The translations under genes and the position numbers were made by a program. From NCBI RefSeq assembly GCF_020880995.1, contig NZ_JAJISD010000017.1:1-64000 (forward strand): 64,000 nucleotides of DNA, written 5' to 3'. The notes beneath the pieces were generated by a model. That model was given only the letters and a program-made list of their open reading frames with translations, searched no databases and was not told where the DNA came from. Shown here in pieces: positions 27,936 to 38,491 of the stretch (its first letter is position 1; every line of letters starts with the position of its first letter). This DNA is from Reyranella aquatilis (lineage in GTDB: Bacteria; Pseudomonadota; Alphaproteobacteria; Reyranellales; Reyranellaceae).

Positions 27936-29195
27936 GTGCAAGGCGCGGCTGAGTTGAGTTCCCTGTTTCATGGCTGGCGGGTCGTCGGGGCCTGCTTCGT
28001 GATCGCCGCAGTTGCCTGGTCGCTGGGACTCTTCGGCTCGAGCGTGTACCTGCAGGCCGTGACGTCGGCGCACGGTTGGCCGATCGCCGAGGTGGCGTCG
28101 GCGATCACCGTGTTCTTCCTCGTGAGCGCGAGCATCCAGCGCGTCGTGGGCCGCAGCATCGACCGTTTCGGGCCGCGTCCCGTGTTGTTGCTGGGGCTGG
28201 CCTGCATGGCGACGGGTGTCTCGCTGATCGGGCAGGTGCGCGCGCCGTGGCAACTCTATCCCTGCTTTGTGCTGCTCGGTTTCGGGTGGTCGACACTGTC
28301 GATGACGGGCATCACCACCACCGTGGCGCCCTGGTTCGAGCGCCACCAGGGCCGGTCGATGACGCTCGCCATCATGGGGGCGAGCGTCGGCGCCATCGCC
28401 GGCGTACCTCTGCTGCTGCTCGCCATCGGCGAGTTCGGCCTCGGGCACGGCCTGATCGCCGCCGGTGTCGTCGCCGTGGCGCTGCTGGGGCCGCTGATCG
28501 CGATCGTGCTGCGTTACCGCGGGCCGGCCGATCTCGGCCTTCCGCGGGATGGCGAGGCCGGCCGGGCCGATGCACCAACGCTCCATCTCGCGCCGATCGC
28601 CAACGCGGGCAATCGGCGGCTCCTCCTGGGAAGCGCCACGATCGCGTTCGCGCTCGGCCTCGCCATCCAGATCGGCTTCATCACTCATCACGTGGCGCTG
28701 GCGGAGCCGCTGCTGGGACGGGCGGGAGCAGGCATGCTGGTCAGCGCGTCGGGCGTCGCGGCCTTCGTCGGTCGCCTCATTCTCGCGCGCATCGTGGACC
28801 GTGTGGACGCGCGTCGGCTGGGCGGCTTTGTCATGATCGCGCAGGCGGGCTCGCTGCTGGCCATCGCGTTCTGGCCGGTCGTGCCCGTCCTCGTCGTCGC
28901 GAGCCTCGTCTATGGCTATGGCATCGGGCACGTCACCACGCTGGGCCCGGTCGTCGTCCGTCGCGAGTTCGGCGCCGCGGCCTTCGGGACCACCTACGGC
29001 ACCGCCGCCACCGTGATCCAACTCACCTCCGCCTTCGGGCCGGCTATGTTCGGCTTCCTGCGCGACGGATTCGGCGGCTACGGTCCGGGCTTCGTGATTG
29101 CCGCCATCGTCACCCTGATCGGCTGTGCGTCGCTGTTCATCGGCGGTCGCGCCGGGGCCATAGTGCGGACGGGACCGTCAGGGAGGCAAACATGA
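27936..29195 (+). CDS. MFS transporter
   Basis: A 419-residue major facilitator with twelve predicted helices. It resembles the monocarboxylate/oxalate-formate-type MFS: FHGWRVVGACFVIAAVAWSLG at the N-terminus, RSIDRFGPRPVLLLG in loop 2-3, and WFERHQGRSMTLAIMGAS. The GTG start at 27936 lacks a convincing ribosome site, and a TTG at 27954 is an alternative. It overlaps the Rid-family gene by 4 bases (ATGA), so it is part of a run with Rid, flavin monooxygenase and a second MFS. The substrate is unknown. Confidence 0.87.
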   Translation: MQGAAELSSLFHGWRVVGACFVIAAVAWSLGLFGSSVYLQAVTSAHGWPIAEVASAITVFFLVSASIQRVVGRSIDRFGPRPVLLLGLACMATGVSLIGQVRAPWQLYPCFVLLGFGWSTLSMTGITTTVAPWFERHQGRSMTLAIMGASVGAIAGVPLLLLAIGEFGLGHGLIAAGVVAVALLGPLIAIVLRYRGPADLGLPRDGEAGRADAPTLHLAPIANAGNRRLLLGSATIAFALGLAIQIGFITHHVALAEPLLGRAGAGMLVSASGVAAFVGRLILARIVDRVDARRLGGFVMIAQAGSLLAIAFWPVVPVLVVASLVYGYGIGHVTTLGPVVVRREFGAAAFGTTYGTAATVIQLTSAFGPAMFGFLRDGFGGYGPGFVIAAIVTLIGCASLFIGGRAGAIVRTGPSGRQT

Positions 29196-29563
29196 GCACC
29201 AGCGACATCATCCGCATCCCCAACCCGCGGGTGCCGGCCAAATCTTCGGTCGCCATCTACCGCCTGCCGGGCGGCGGAGGGTTCCTGTGGGGCGTCGCGA
29301 CGTCGCCCGACCGGACGCAGGACATCCGCGTGCAGACCCTGGGCGCGCTTGGCGTGATCGATGGCTACCTGAAAGACGCCGGTCTCGACCGCACCCGCAT
29401 CGTGAAGGCCGAGATCGTTGTCACCGACCACGACAACAAGCCGGCCTTCGACGAGGCCTGGGCCACCTGGATGCCGGCCAATCACGGTCCGGTCCGGTCG
29501 TTCGTGCAGTCGGTCATGCCCGAGGGCGACCTGATCGAGATCATCGTCACCGCGGCCCTGTAG
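29192..29563 (+). CDS. Rid family (YjgF/YER057c/UK114) protein
   Basis: A 123-residue protein of the Rid superfamily: FLWGVATSPDRTQDIRVQT, LGVIDGYLKDAGLDRTRIVKAEI and VRSFVQSVMPEGDLIEI. RidA deaminates reactive enamine/imine intermediates; other Rid subgroups serve in catabolic operons with flavin monooxygenases. The ATG overlaps the MFS stop, and a flavin monooxygenase follows 64 bases later. The usual C-terminal catalytic-arginine segment of RidA is not obvious, so this is probably a catabolic Rid subgroup rather than RidA itself. Confidence 0.85.
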   Translation: MSTSDIIRIPNPRVPAKSSVAIYRLPGGGGFLWGVATSPDRTQDIRVQTLGALGVIDGYLKDAGLDRTRIVKAEIVVTDHDNKPAFDEAWATWMPANHGPVRSFVQSVMPEGDLIEIIVTAAL

Positions 29564-29627
29564 CCGCACCCGCAGGCGCGCGGAAAGGCGAGTTGCCAGT
29601 CGGAATGCTTTCCGCAATGAAGTCCTG

Positions 29628-31112
29628 ATGGACACGATCATAGCCCCGGCGCCCCAGAACCGCACAGCCTCTGAACATTTCGACGTGCTGATCGTCGGTG
29701 CCGGGCTTTCAGGCATCGGCGCCGCCTGGCATCTGCAGAAGAACTGCCCGGGCAAGCGCTACGCCATCCTCGAGGGCCGTGCCGCCAGCGGCGGGACATG
29801 GGACCTGTTCCGCTATCCCGGCGTGCGCTCCGACTCCGACATGTACACGCTCGGCTACCGGTTCCGGCCCTGGAAGGATCCGAAGGCGATCGCCGACGGT
29901 CCCGCGATCCTGAGCTACATCCGCGAGGTCGCGAGCGACAACGGAATCGACCGGCACATCCGCTACGGCCACCGGGTGATCGGTGCTTCCTGGTCGACAC
30001 CGGACGCGAAGTGGACGGTCGAGATCGAGCGCGGAGCGGAGCGCCTGTTCGTCTCCTGCGGCTTCCTCTGGATGTGCAGCGGCTACTACCGGTACGAGGC
30101 AGGGTACCTGCCGGAGTTTCCCGGCATCGATTCCTTCAAGGGGCGGGTCGTGCATCCGCAGCACTGGCCGCAGGATCTCGACTATGCCGGCAAGAAGGTG
30201 GTGGTGATCGGCAGTGGCGCCACCGCCGTGACGGTCGTGCCGTCGATGGCCGAAACCGCGGCCCACGTCACCATGCTGCAGCGCTCGCCCACCTACGTCG
30301 TGGCGCGGCCGGCGCAGGATCCGATCGCCAACAAGCTGCGGCGTCGGTTGCCGCTCAAGCTCGCCTACATGCTGACGCGCTGGAAGAACGTCCTGCTCGG
30401 CATGTATTTCTACCAGATGTGCAAGCGCAAGCCGGAGAAGGTGAAGAGCCTGATCCTGGGCGGCGTGCGCCAGATGCTGGGACCGGACTACGATGTCGCG
30501 ACCCACTTCACGCCGAAATACAATCCCTGGGACCAGAGGCTCTGCCTGGTGCCGGACGCCGATCTGTTCCGCGCCATCCGCAAGAAGAAGGCCTCGGTCG
30601 TGACCGACACGATCGAGACGTTCACGGAAAAGGGCATCCGGCTGAAGTCGGGGGCCGAGCTGGAGGCCGACGTGGTCGTGACGGCGACCGGCCTCGTGGT
30701 ACAGCCGCTGGGGGGCGCGAAGCTCGTAGTCGACGGCAAGCCGGTCAAACCGTCGGACACCATGATCTACAAGGGCATGATGTATTCCGACGTCCCGAAT
30801 CTCGCGTCTGTCTTCGGCTACACCAATGCTTCGTGGACGCTGAAGGCCGACCTCGTCTGCGAATATGTCTGCCGGCTGCTGAACTACATGGACCGCAAGG
30901 GCTTCAGGCAGGCGACACCGCACAACAGCGATCCGACGCTTAGGGAAGAGCCATGGGTCAATTTCTCCTCCGGTTACATCCAGCGCGCGCTGCCGCATCA
31001 GCCCAAGCAGGGCAGCAAGCGGCCGTGGAAGCTCTACCAGAACTACGTGCTCGACCTCTTGACCCTGCGCCACGGCTCCGTGCGTGACCGGGCGATGGTC
31101 TTCACCAAGTAG
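29628..31112 (+). CDS. flavin-containing monooxygenase (Baeyer-Villiger/EthA type)
   Basis: A 494-residue class B flavoprotein monooxygenase. The FAD fold is at residues 21-31 (IVGAGLSGIG), the Baeyer-Villiger fingerprint appears as FKGRVVHPQHWP, and the NADPH fold as VIGSGATAVTVV. The long C-terminal half resembles EthA-like enzymes, which oxidise ketones or sulfides/thioamides. It probably acts on a carbonyl compound taken up by one of the flanking MFS carriers. Its stop codon directly abuts the next start. Confidence 0.9.
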   Translation: MDTIIAPAPQNRTASEHFDVLIVGAGLSGIGAAWHLQKNCPGKRYAILEGRAASGGTWDLFRYPGVRSDSDMYTLGYRFRPWKDPKAIADGPAILSYIREVASDNGIDRHIRYGHRVIGASWSTPDAKWTVEIERGAERLFVSCGFLWMCSGYYRYEAGYLPEFPGIDSFKGRVVHPQHWPQDLDYAGKKVVVIGSGATAVTVVPSMAETAAHVTMLQRSPTYVVARPAQDPIANKLRRRLPLKLAYMLTRWKNVLLGMYFYQMCKRKPEKVKSLILGGVRQMLGPDYDVATHFTPKYNPWDQRLCLVPDADLFRAIRKKKASVVTDTIETFTEKGIRLKSGAELEADVVVTATGLVVQPLGGAKLVVDGKPVKPSDTMIYKGMMYSDVPNLASVFGYTNASWTLKADLVCEYVCRLLNYMDRKGFRQATPHNSDPTLREEPWVNFSSGYIQRALPHQPKQGSKRPWKLYQNYVLDLLTLRHGSVRDRAMVFTK

Positions 31113-32378
31113 ATGGGCGAGCAGGTCAACTCGCCGGCCCGCATCCTGACGGCCAGTCTCGTCGGAACGACCATCGAGTTCTTCGACTTCTACATCTTCG
31201 CGACGGCGGCGGTGCTGGTCTTCCCGCACCTGTTCTTCCCGACCAGCGACCCGACCTCGGCCGTCCTGCAGTCGTTCGCCACCTTCTCGATCGCCTTCTT
31301 TGCGCGGCCGCTGGGCGCGGCGGTCTTCGGCCACTACGGCGATCGCATCGGCCGCAAGGCCACGCTCGTCGCCGCCCTCATGACGATGGGGCTGTCGACC
31401 GTGATGATCGGCTTCCTGCCGGGCTACGATACGGTCGGAGTCTTCGCGCCGCTGCTGCTGGCGATTTGCCGTTTCGGCCAGGGTCTGGGACTGGGCGGCG
31501 AATGGGGCGGGGCGGTCCTGCTGGCGACCGAGAATGCGCCACCGCACCGGCGCAGCTGGTACGCCATGTTTCCCCAGTTGGGAGCGCCGCTCGGCTTCGT
31601 CCTGTCGGCGACCTCCTTTCTCCTGCTGACGGAAACTCTGACCAACGAACAGTTCCTGAGCTGGGGATGGCGCATCCCGTTCGTGTCCAGCCTGCTTCTG
31701 GTGCTGCTCGGCCTGTATGTCCGGCTCAAGATCACCGAGACACCCGAGTTCCAGAAGGCCGTGGACACCGAGGCGCGGGTCGCCGTGCCGATCCTCGACC
31801 TGCTGCGCTCGCACAAGCGCGCACTGCTCCTCGGCACGCTGGTCGCGCTCGCGACCTTCGTCCTGTTCTATCTGATGACGGTGTTCTCGCTGAGCTGGGC
31901 CACCAGCAAGCTCGGCTATTCGCGCGAGCGCTACCTGGAGATTCAGCTGATCGGCGTGGCCTTCTTCGCCGCAACCATTCCGCTGGCAGCCTGGCTGAGC
32001 GACCGGTACGGCCGGCGCACTGTGCTCCTGATCGCCACCGCCTGCACCGGCGTGTTCGGCCTTTTCTTCGAACCGCTGCTCGCCTCTGGCCTTGCCGGCG
32101 CGCTGGCCTTCAACATCGTCGGTCTCGCCCTGATGGGCTTCAACTACGGGCCGATCGGCGCGGCGCTGGCATCGCCGTTTCCGGTCTCCGTGCGCTATAG
32201 CGGCGCCTCGATGACCTTCAACCTCGCCGGCATATTCGGGGCGTCGCTGGCGCCCTACATCGCGACCTGGCTGGCGCTGAACTTCTCGCTGGCCTGGGTG
32301 GGCTACTACCTGCTGGCGGCCTGTCTGCTCACGCTGGCGGCCATGGTGATCAGCCGGGACGCCGAGCTGTCCTCCTGA
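31113..32378 (+). CDS. MFS transporter, metabolite:H+ symporter (MHS) family
   Basis: A 421-residue twelve-helix carrier. The start region SLVGTTIEFFDFYIFATAA, GHYGDRIGRKATL, FGQGLGLGGEWGGAVLLATE and SDRYGRRTVL are characteristic of the MHS branch (shikimate, proline/betaine or alpha-ketoglutarate permeases). The ATG comes immediately after the monooxygenase stop with no gap, so the two are co-translated. The ligand is probably an organic acid, precursor or product of the monooxygenase (inference). Confidence 0.92.
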   Translation: MGEQVNSPARILTASLVGTTIEFFDFYIFATAAVLVFPHLFFPTSDPTSAVLQSFATFSIAFFARPLGAAVFGHYGDRIGRKATLVAALMTMGLSTVMIGFLPGYDTVGVFAPLLLAICRFGQGLGLGGEWGGAVLLATENAPPHRRSWYAMFPQLGAPLGFVLSATSFLLLTETLTNEQFLSWGWRIPFVSSLLLVLLGLYVRLKITETPEFQKAVDTEARVAVPILDLLRSHKRALLLGTLVALATFVLFYLMTVFSLSWATSKLGYSRERYLEIQLIGVAFFAATIPLAAWLSDRYGRRTVLLIATACTGVFGLFFEPLLASGLAGALAFNIVGLALMGFNYGPIGAALASPFPVSVRYSGASMTFNLAGIFGASLAPYIATWLALNFSLAWVGYYLLAACLLTLAAMVISRDAELSS

Positions 32379-32393
32379 GCCGGGCGGCGGCCA

Positions 32394-33173
32394 TCAGGTG
32401 AAGGAGACCGTGACCGAACCGAACGGGCCGAATTCGGCCACGTAGGTTTCGCCGGGCTTTGGCGCCAGCATCCCGGTGAGGGTGCCGGTGCTCACCATCT
32501 GGCCTTCCTTCATGCCGACGCCGGTGCGCGACAGTTCGTTGGCGAGCCAGGTGAGCGGCACCATCGGATGGTCGAGTGCAGCTGCGGCCGTGCCCTTACG
32601 GCGCAGGCGGCCGTTGGACGACAGCGTCGCCTCCTGGCCGGGGATGTCGAGGTTGCGCCAGTCGTCGATGGCCGGGCCATAGACAATCGTACCTGAGCCG
32701 GCACCATCGGCCAGGATGGCCGGCAGCGGCGGGAACGACGCGTCGTGGATGAAGCGGCACTCGGCCAGTTCGAGGCCGGGGTGCAGCGACGCCACCGCGT
32801 CGGTCACTTCCTCGACGCTGTACGGCTCGTCGCGCGGCGGCAGATCGCGGCCCAGCTTCGCCTGGTACTCGACCTCGGGGATAGGGCTTGCAAGCGTTGC
32901 ATGCACGGCGCTGTGTGGCGTTTCTTTCAGGAAATAGACGCGGCCGTAGATCGGCGAATCGGTCCGCAGCGCCTTCTGCATCTCCTCCTTCATAGCCGCG
33001 ATCTTCCAGCCCAGCACCGGCCAGCCCAGCTCCTCGGCGACCATGCCGGCGATCCGGTAGGCCGTCGCGTTGTCCCGCGGCACGAGATGCGGTGCGAGAC
33101 CGCTCTGGCTGCGACGCTCGCGGCGAAGCGTGGCGAGGAGGCGGGCGAGTTCCCGTTGCGCTGACATGTCCAT
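32394..33173 (-). CDS. 2-keto-4-pentenoate hydratase/oxalocrotonate decarboxylase family protein
   Basis: A 259-residue MhpD-like hydratase. It carries AYRIAGMVAEELGWPVLGWKIA near residue 35, SPIYGRVYF, VEYQAKLGRDLP (acidic metal ligands) and STGTLTGMLAPKPGETYVAEF at the C-terminus. Family members hydrate 2-oxopent-4-enoate or decarboxylate 4-oxalocrotonate in meta-cleavage routes. It is convergent with the MHS transporter and divergent from the second ICL/PEP mutase-family gene across 33 bases. No other ring-cleavage gene is present, so a more general 2-keto acid role is possible. Confidence 0.86.
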   Translation of the reverse strand: MDMSAQRELARLLATLRRERRSQSGLAPHLVPRDNATAYRIAGMVAEELGWPVLGWKIAAMKEEMQKALRTDSPIYGRVYFLKETPHSAVHATLASPIPEVEYQAKLGRDLPPRDEPYSVEEVTDAVASLHPGLELAECRFIHDASFPPLPAILADGAGSGTIVYGPAIDDWRNLDIPGQEATLSSNGRLRRKGTAAAALDHPMVPLTWLANELSRTGVGMKEGQMVSTGTLTGMLAPKPGETYVAEFGPFGSVTVSFT

Positions 33174-33206
33174 CGGTGTTCCTTAGCAGAAAGCGGAGGA
33201 CACGAA

Positions 33207-34022
33207 ATGCGGACGCAGGCGGAAAAGGGACAGGCGTTTCGCGAGCTGCACGAGCGGCCCGGCCTGTTGCTGCTGCCCAACCCCTGGGATGCCGGCACGG
33301 CCAAGCTGCTGCAGTCGCTGGGCTTCGAGGCGCTGGCGACCACCAGCCTCGGCATGTCCAATGCGCTGGGCCGCGTCGACGGCGACAATGCGGTCAATCG
33401 CGACGAGCTGATCGAGAATTGCCGGGTCATCGCCGGCGCGACCGACCTGCCGGTGAATGCCGATCTCGAGAACGGCTACGCCGACGATCCGAAGGAAGCC
33501 GCCACCATTCTGCGCGATGCGGCGGCCGTTGGCATCGTCGGCGGTTCGATCGAGGACTGGAGCGGCGAGAAGATCTACGACTTCAACCACGCGGTGGAGC
33601 GCGTGGCAGCGGGCGCCGAGATGGCGCGCTCGCTGTCCGTGCCATTCACCTTTACCGCGCGCGCGGAGAATCTGATCCGCGGCGTCAAGGACCTCGACGA
33701 CACGATCCGCCGGCTGCAGGCTTTCGAGAAGGCGGGCGCCGACGTGCTCTACGCCCCGGGCCTGCGCGATCTCGCGACCATGCGCACCGTGGCATCGGCG
33801 GTGACGAAGCCGCTGAACGTCGTGATGAGTGCCGGCGATCCCGACCTCACGGCCGAGCAGATCGCGGCGACAGGCGTGAAGCGGATCAGCGTCGGCGGCG
33901 CGCTGTCGCGACTGGCGCTGGCCGCCTTCATGAAGGGCGCGACCGACATGAAGGCGGGCAGCTTCTGGTGGATGCGCGACACGATACCGACCAGCGACCT
34001 CAAGAAGGTGTTCGGGACCTGA
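33207..34022 (+). CDS. isocitrate lyase/phosphoenolpyruvate mutase family protein (copy 2)
   Basis: A 271-residue ICL/PEP mutase-superfamily barrel, a paralogue of the protein at 25955-26779. It shares LPNPWDAGTAKLLQSLGFEAL, NADLENGYADDPKEAA, GGSIEDWSG, FTFTARAENL and GADVLYAPGLRD. The two copies differ around the active-site strand (SIEDWSGEK here, SIEDATGNP there), which suggests different substrates. GAGGA precedes the ATG. The MarR regulator starts within its stop codon (TGATG). Confidence 0.87.
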   Translation: MRTQAEKGQAFRELHERPGLLLLPNPWDAGTAKLLQSLGFEALATTSLGMSNALGRVDGDNAVNRDELIENCRVIAGATDLPVNADLENGYADDPKEAATILRDAAAVGIVGGSIEDWSGEKIYDFNHAVERVAAGAEMARSLSVPFTFTARAENLIRGVKDLDDTIRRLQAFEKAGADVLYAPGLRDLATMRTVASAVTKPLNVVMSAGDPDLTAEQIAATGVKRISVGGALSRLALAAFMKGATDMKAGSFWWMRDTIPTSDLKKVFGT

Positions 34023-34504
34023 TGGTGCGGAAGACAAGGCATGGCTCTCCAATCCCCGAAGCCGGCAAAGGCAAGCGGGGCCCCGAAGGTCACCTGGGTT
34101 ACCTTCTGCGGCAGGCCCACGCGGCAGTGCGGGCGGCCATGGAGAAGGCTCTGGCCGACCTCGACGTGACGCCGCCCCAGTTCGCCGTGCTGACCATGGT
34201 CGTGAACTATCCCGGTATCTCTGGCGCGGAGCTTGCTAGGCTGACCTTCCTGACGCCGCAGACGATCAACGTGATCGTCCGCAATCTGGTCAGGGCCGGG
34301 CATGTGGAGAAGACGGCCGACGCCACGCACGGCCGCATCCTGCGCCTGCATGCGACCGCCAGCGGGGAATCCCTGCTGAAGCGCTGCCGGACGCGGGTCA
34401 TGGGGGTCGAGGGGCGGCTGGCGGGGTTGCTGGGACGGGACGAGGAGCGGGTGGTGCGGGGATGGCTTGCCGCGGTTGGCGAGAAATTGACCGAAGAACG
34501 CTGA
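34022..34504 (+). CDS. MarR-family transcriptional regulator
   Basis: A 160-residue MarR regulator. A basic 25-residue leader precedes the winged helix-turn-helix: VTPPQFAVLTMVVNYPG, SGAELARLTFLTPQTINVIV (recognition helix) and the wing ATHGRILRLHATASG. It begins inside the stop of the ICL/PEP mutase-family gene, so it probably regulates that gene and perhaps the transporter 92 bases downstream. MarR proteins respond to small aromatic or other anionic ligands; the ligand here is unknown. Confidence 0.9.
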   Translation: MVRKTRHGSPIPEAGKGKRGPEGHLGYLLRQAHAAVRAAMEKALADLDVTPPQFAVLTMVVNYPGISGAELARLTFLTPQTINVIVRNLVRAGHVEKTADATHGRILRLHATASGESLLKRCRTRVMGVEGRLAGLLGRDEERVVRGWLAAVGEKLTEER

Positions 34505-34596
34505 GTGCACCGCGCGCCGACTGTTGTAACATAAGGGTCACGAATGGCCTGTAGCTGCAGGCGTTCGACAGGGGCTGAACAGGGGGACTTCAACAA

Positions 34597-35643
34597 ATGA
34601 TCGATCGGACCATCTTCAGGCGCGCCACGCTGGCGGGCGCCGCCGCTCTCGCGATGTTCGGCCTGGCATCGCCGGCCTTCGCGCAGAAGACCAAGCTGAC
34701 CGTCTACACGGCGCTCGAAAACGACCAGCTCGATCCGTTCAAGAAGGCCTTCGAGGCCGACAACCCCACCATCGAGATCGCCTGGGTGCGCGATTCGACG
34801 GGTGTCGTTGCGGCCAAGCTGATGGCCGAGAAGGACAATCCCCGGGCCGACATCATCTGGGGCCTCGCCGCCTCCAACGTCGGCCTGATGGCCTCGATGG
34901 GCATGCTCGAGCCCTATACGCCGGCCGGTGCGACCGCGCTCAACCCGATGTTCCTGAGCGGCAAGACGCCCCAGACCTGGGTCGGCATGGACGCCTATCT
35001 GTCGCTGGTCTGCTTCAATACGGCCGAGGGCAAGAAGAACAACAAGCCGGTTCCGACCAGCTGGGCCGACCTGATCAAGCCGGAGTACAAGGATTCGATC
35101 GTGATGCCGAACCCGGCTTCGTCCGGCACCGGCTACCTGACGGTCGCTGCCTGGCTGCAGATCATGGGCGAGGAAGCGGGCTGGAAGTACATGGACGCGC
35201 TCCATCAGAACATCGCCCAGTACATCCATTCGGGTTCTGCGCCCTGCGTCCAGGCCGCCAAGGGCGAGCGCCTGATCGGCATCGGTCTCGACACGCGCGG
35301 TGCTTCGGAAAAGACCAAGGGCGCTCCGCTCGAACTGGTGATCCCCAAGGAGGGCTTGGGCTGGGAACTCGAGGTGACCGCCATCGTCAAGGGCACCAAG
35401 AACCTCGAGGCGGCCAAGAAGCTCGCCGACTGGGCGGCCTCCAAGAAGGCCAACGAGCTCTACGCCAAGACCTATCCGATCGTGGCCTATCCGGGCGTCG
35501 CGATCACGCCGCCGAACTATCCGCCGAATCTCGAGAAGGTGATGGTGAAGAACGACGTCGAGTGGATGGCAAAGAACCGCGACCGCATCCTGGCGGAGTG
35601 GACCAAGCGCTACGACGGCAAGTCGGCACCGAAGGCCAAGTAA
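34597..35643 (+). CDS. 2-aminoethylphosphonate-type ABC transporter substrate-binding protein
   Basis: A 348-residue exported binding protein with a signal peptide ending at SPAFAQ. The mature part shows VYTALENDQLDPFKKAFE, WVRDSTGVVAAKLMAEKD, NPRADIIWGLAAS, ASSGTGYLTVAAWLQIMGEE, YIHSGSAPCVQAA and KEGLGWELEVTAIVKG, the pattern of the AEP-binding (PhnS2-like) family. It is paralogous to the orphan at 14855-15865. A matching ATPase and fused permease follow. AEP is the most likely ligand; ferric iron binders share the fold but belong to different blocks. Confidence 0.88.
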   Translation: MIDRTIFRRATLAGAAALAMFGLASPAFAQKTKLTVYTALENDQLDPFKKAFEADNPTIEIAWVRDSTGVVAAKLMAEKDNPRADIIWGLAASNVGLMASMGMLEPYTPAGATALNPMFLSGKTPQTWVGMDAYLSLVCFNTAEGKKNNKPVPTSWADLIKPEYKDSIVMPNPASSGTGYLTVAAWLQIMGEEAGWKYMDALHQNIAQYIHSGSAPCVQAAKGERLIGIGLDTRGASEKTKGAPLELVIPKEGLGWELEVTAIVKGTKNLEAAKKLADWAASKKANELYAKTYPIVAYPGVAITPPNYPPNLEKVMVKNDVEWMAKNRDRILAEWTKRYDGKSAPKAK

Positions 35644-35669
35644 CGCCAAACGGCATCGATCCTCTGTTG

Positions 35670-35707
35670 TCATCCTGAGCGGGAGCCGCCTGGCCCGCTC
35701 AGGATGA
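35670..35707. repeat. perfect 14-bp inverted repeat between binding-protein and ATPase genes
   Basis: The left arm at 35670-35683 (TCATCCTGAGCGGG) is perfectly complementary to 35694-35707, with a 10-base loop. It lies 27 bases after the binding-protein stop. A stem of this strength would stabilise the 3' end of the upstream transcript or attenuate transcription, giving more binding protein than ATPase/permease, as REP elements do in other ABC operons. There is no T-run, so it is not a classical terminator. The arm sequence looks like a dispersed palindromic element; genome copies were not checked. Confidence 0.75.
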
Positions 35708-35718
35708 TCGTGGCCGCC

Positions 35719-36782
35719 ATGACCTACTATCTCGAAGTCAGAAATCTCTCCAAGCGGTTCGGCGATTTCACCGCCCTCCGTGACGTCTCGCTCGACGTCG
35801 TCGAGGGTGAGTTCGTCTGCTTCCTCGGCCCCTCGGGCTGCGGCAAGACCACCTTGCTGCGGAGCATAGCCGGCCTCGACCCGCAGACCTCGGGGACGAT
35901 CAGCCAGAAGGGCCGGGACATCTCGGCGCTGCCGCCGGCGCAACGCGACTTCGGCATCGTGTTCCAGTCCTATGCGCTGTTCCCAAATCTCAGCGTGACC
36001 GACAATGTCGGCTACGGGCTGGTAAACCGCCGCCAGAACAAGGGTGCGATCGCCAAGCGTGTCGCCGAACTTCTGGCGCTGGTCGGCTTGCCCGATGCCG
36101 GTCCGAAGTATCCGGCACAGCTCTCCGGCGGCCAGCAGCAGCGCGTGGCGCTGGCTCGCGCGCTGGCCACGTCGCCGGGCCTGCTGCTGCTCGACGAGCC
36201 TCTGTCTGCGCTCGACGCGCGCGTCAGGCTTCGGCTGCGCCATGAGATAAAGGCGCTGCAGCGAACCTTGGGCGTCACCACCATCATGGTAACGCACGAC
36301 CAGGAGGAGGCGCTGACCATGGCCGATCGCATCGTGGTCATGAACCACGGCGTCATCGAGCAGGTCGGGACGCCGCAGGAGATCTATCGCCGTCCGGCGA
36401 CCGCCTTCGTGGCCGACTTTGTCGGCTCCATGAACTTCATGGCCGGCACCCTGGTTGCGCCGGACAGGGTGAAGGTGGCCGGAGTGGACTTCGCCTGTCC
36501 TCCGCAGGAGGGCCTTGCACCGGGGCAGAAGGTGAGCCTCTGCATCCGGCCCGAGGACGTGCGCGTCCGCGACCTGCCGGCCAACATCGCCAACCGCGTA
36601 CCGGTCGAAGTGGCGGAGCTGGATTTCGTCGGCGCCTTCTGCCGCGCGACGCTGAAGGCGCAGGCGGCGGCGGATGTGGCCGTGACGGCCGACTTCTCCA
36701 GCAACCTGATCCGCGATCTCGGTGTCGAAATCGGCACGAAGCTCGACATCGCGCTGCCGCCCGACCGGCTCAGGGTCTTCGC

Positions 36783-36786
<4 letters not shown>
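35719..36786 (+). CDS. 2-aminoethylphosphonate-type ABC transporter ATP-binding protein
   Basis: A 355-residue ABC ATPase of the CUT1/iron/phosphonate type. Walker A GPSGCGKTT, Q-loop FQSYALFP, signature LSGGQQQRVALARAL, Walker B LLLLDEPLSALDA and switch His VTHDQEEAL are all intact. A C-terminal TOBE-like regulatory domain follows (LCIRPEDVRVRD). The ATG at 35719 is preferred over 35704 because the latter lies inside the hairpin arm, though neither has a strong ribosome site. It overlaps the permease by 4 bases (TTGA). It belongs to the PhnT2-like family by operon and domain layout. Confidence 0.88.
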
Positions 36787-38471
<1,685 letters not shown>

Positions 38472-38491
38472 TTTCGCGCGAACATCGCGCG

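Noticed and set aside
34501..34596. Possible Pho box or regulatory hairpin upstream of the binding-protein gene (GCCTG at 34547 pairing with CAGGC at 34558)
   Set aside because: Only one half-site-like CTGT is present, not the paired CTGTCAT repeat, and the stem is five pairs only.
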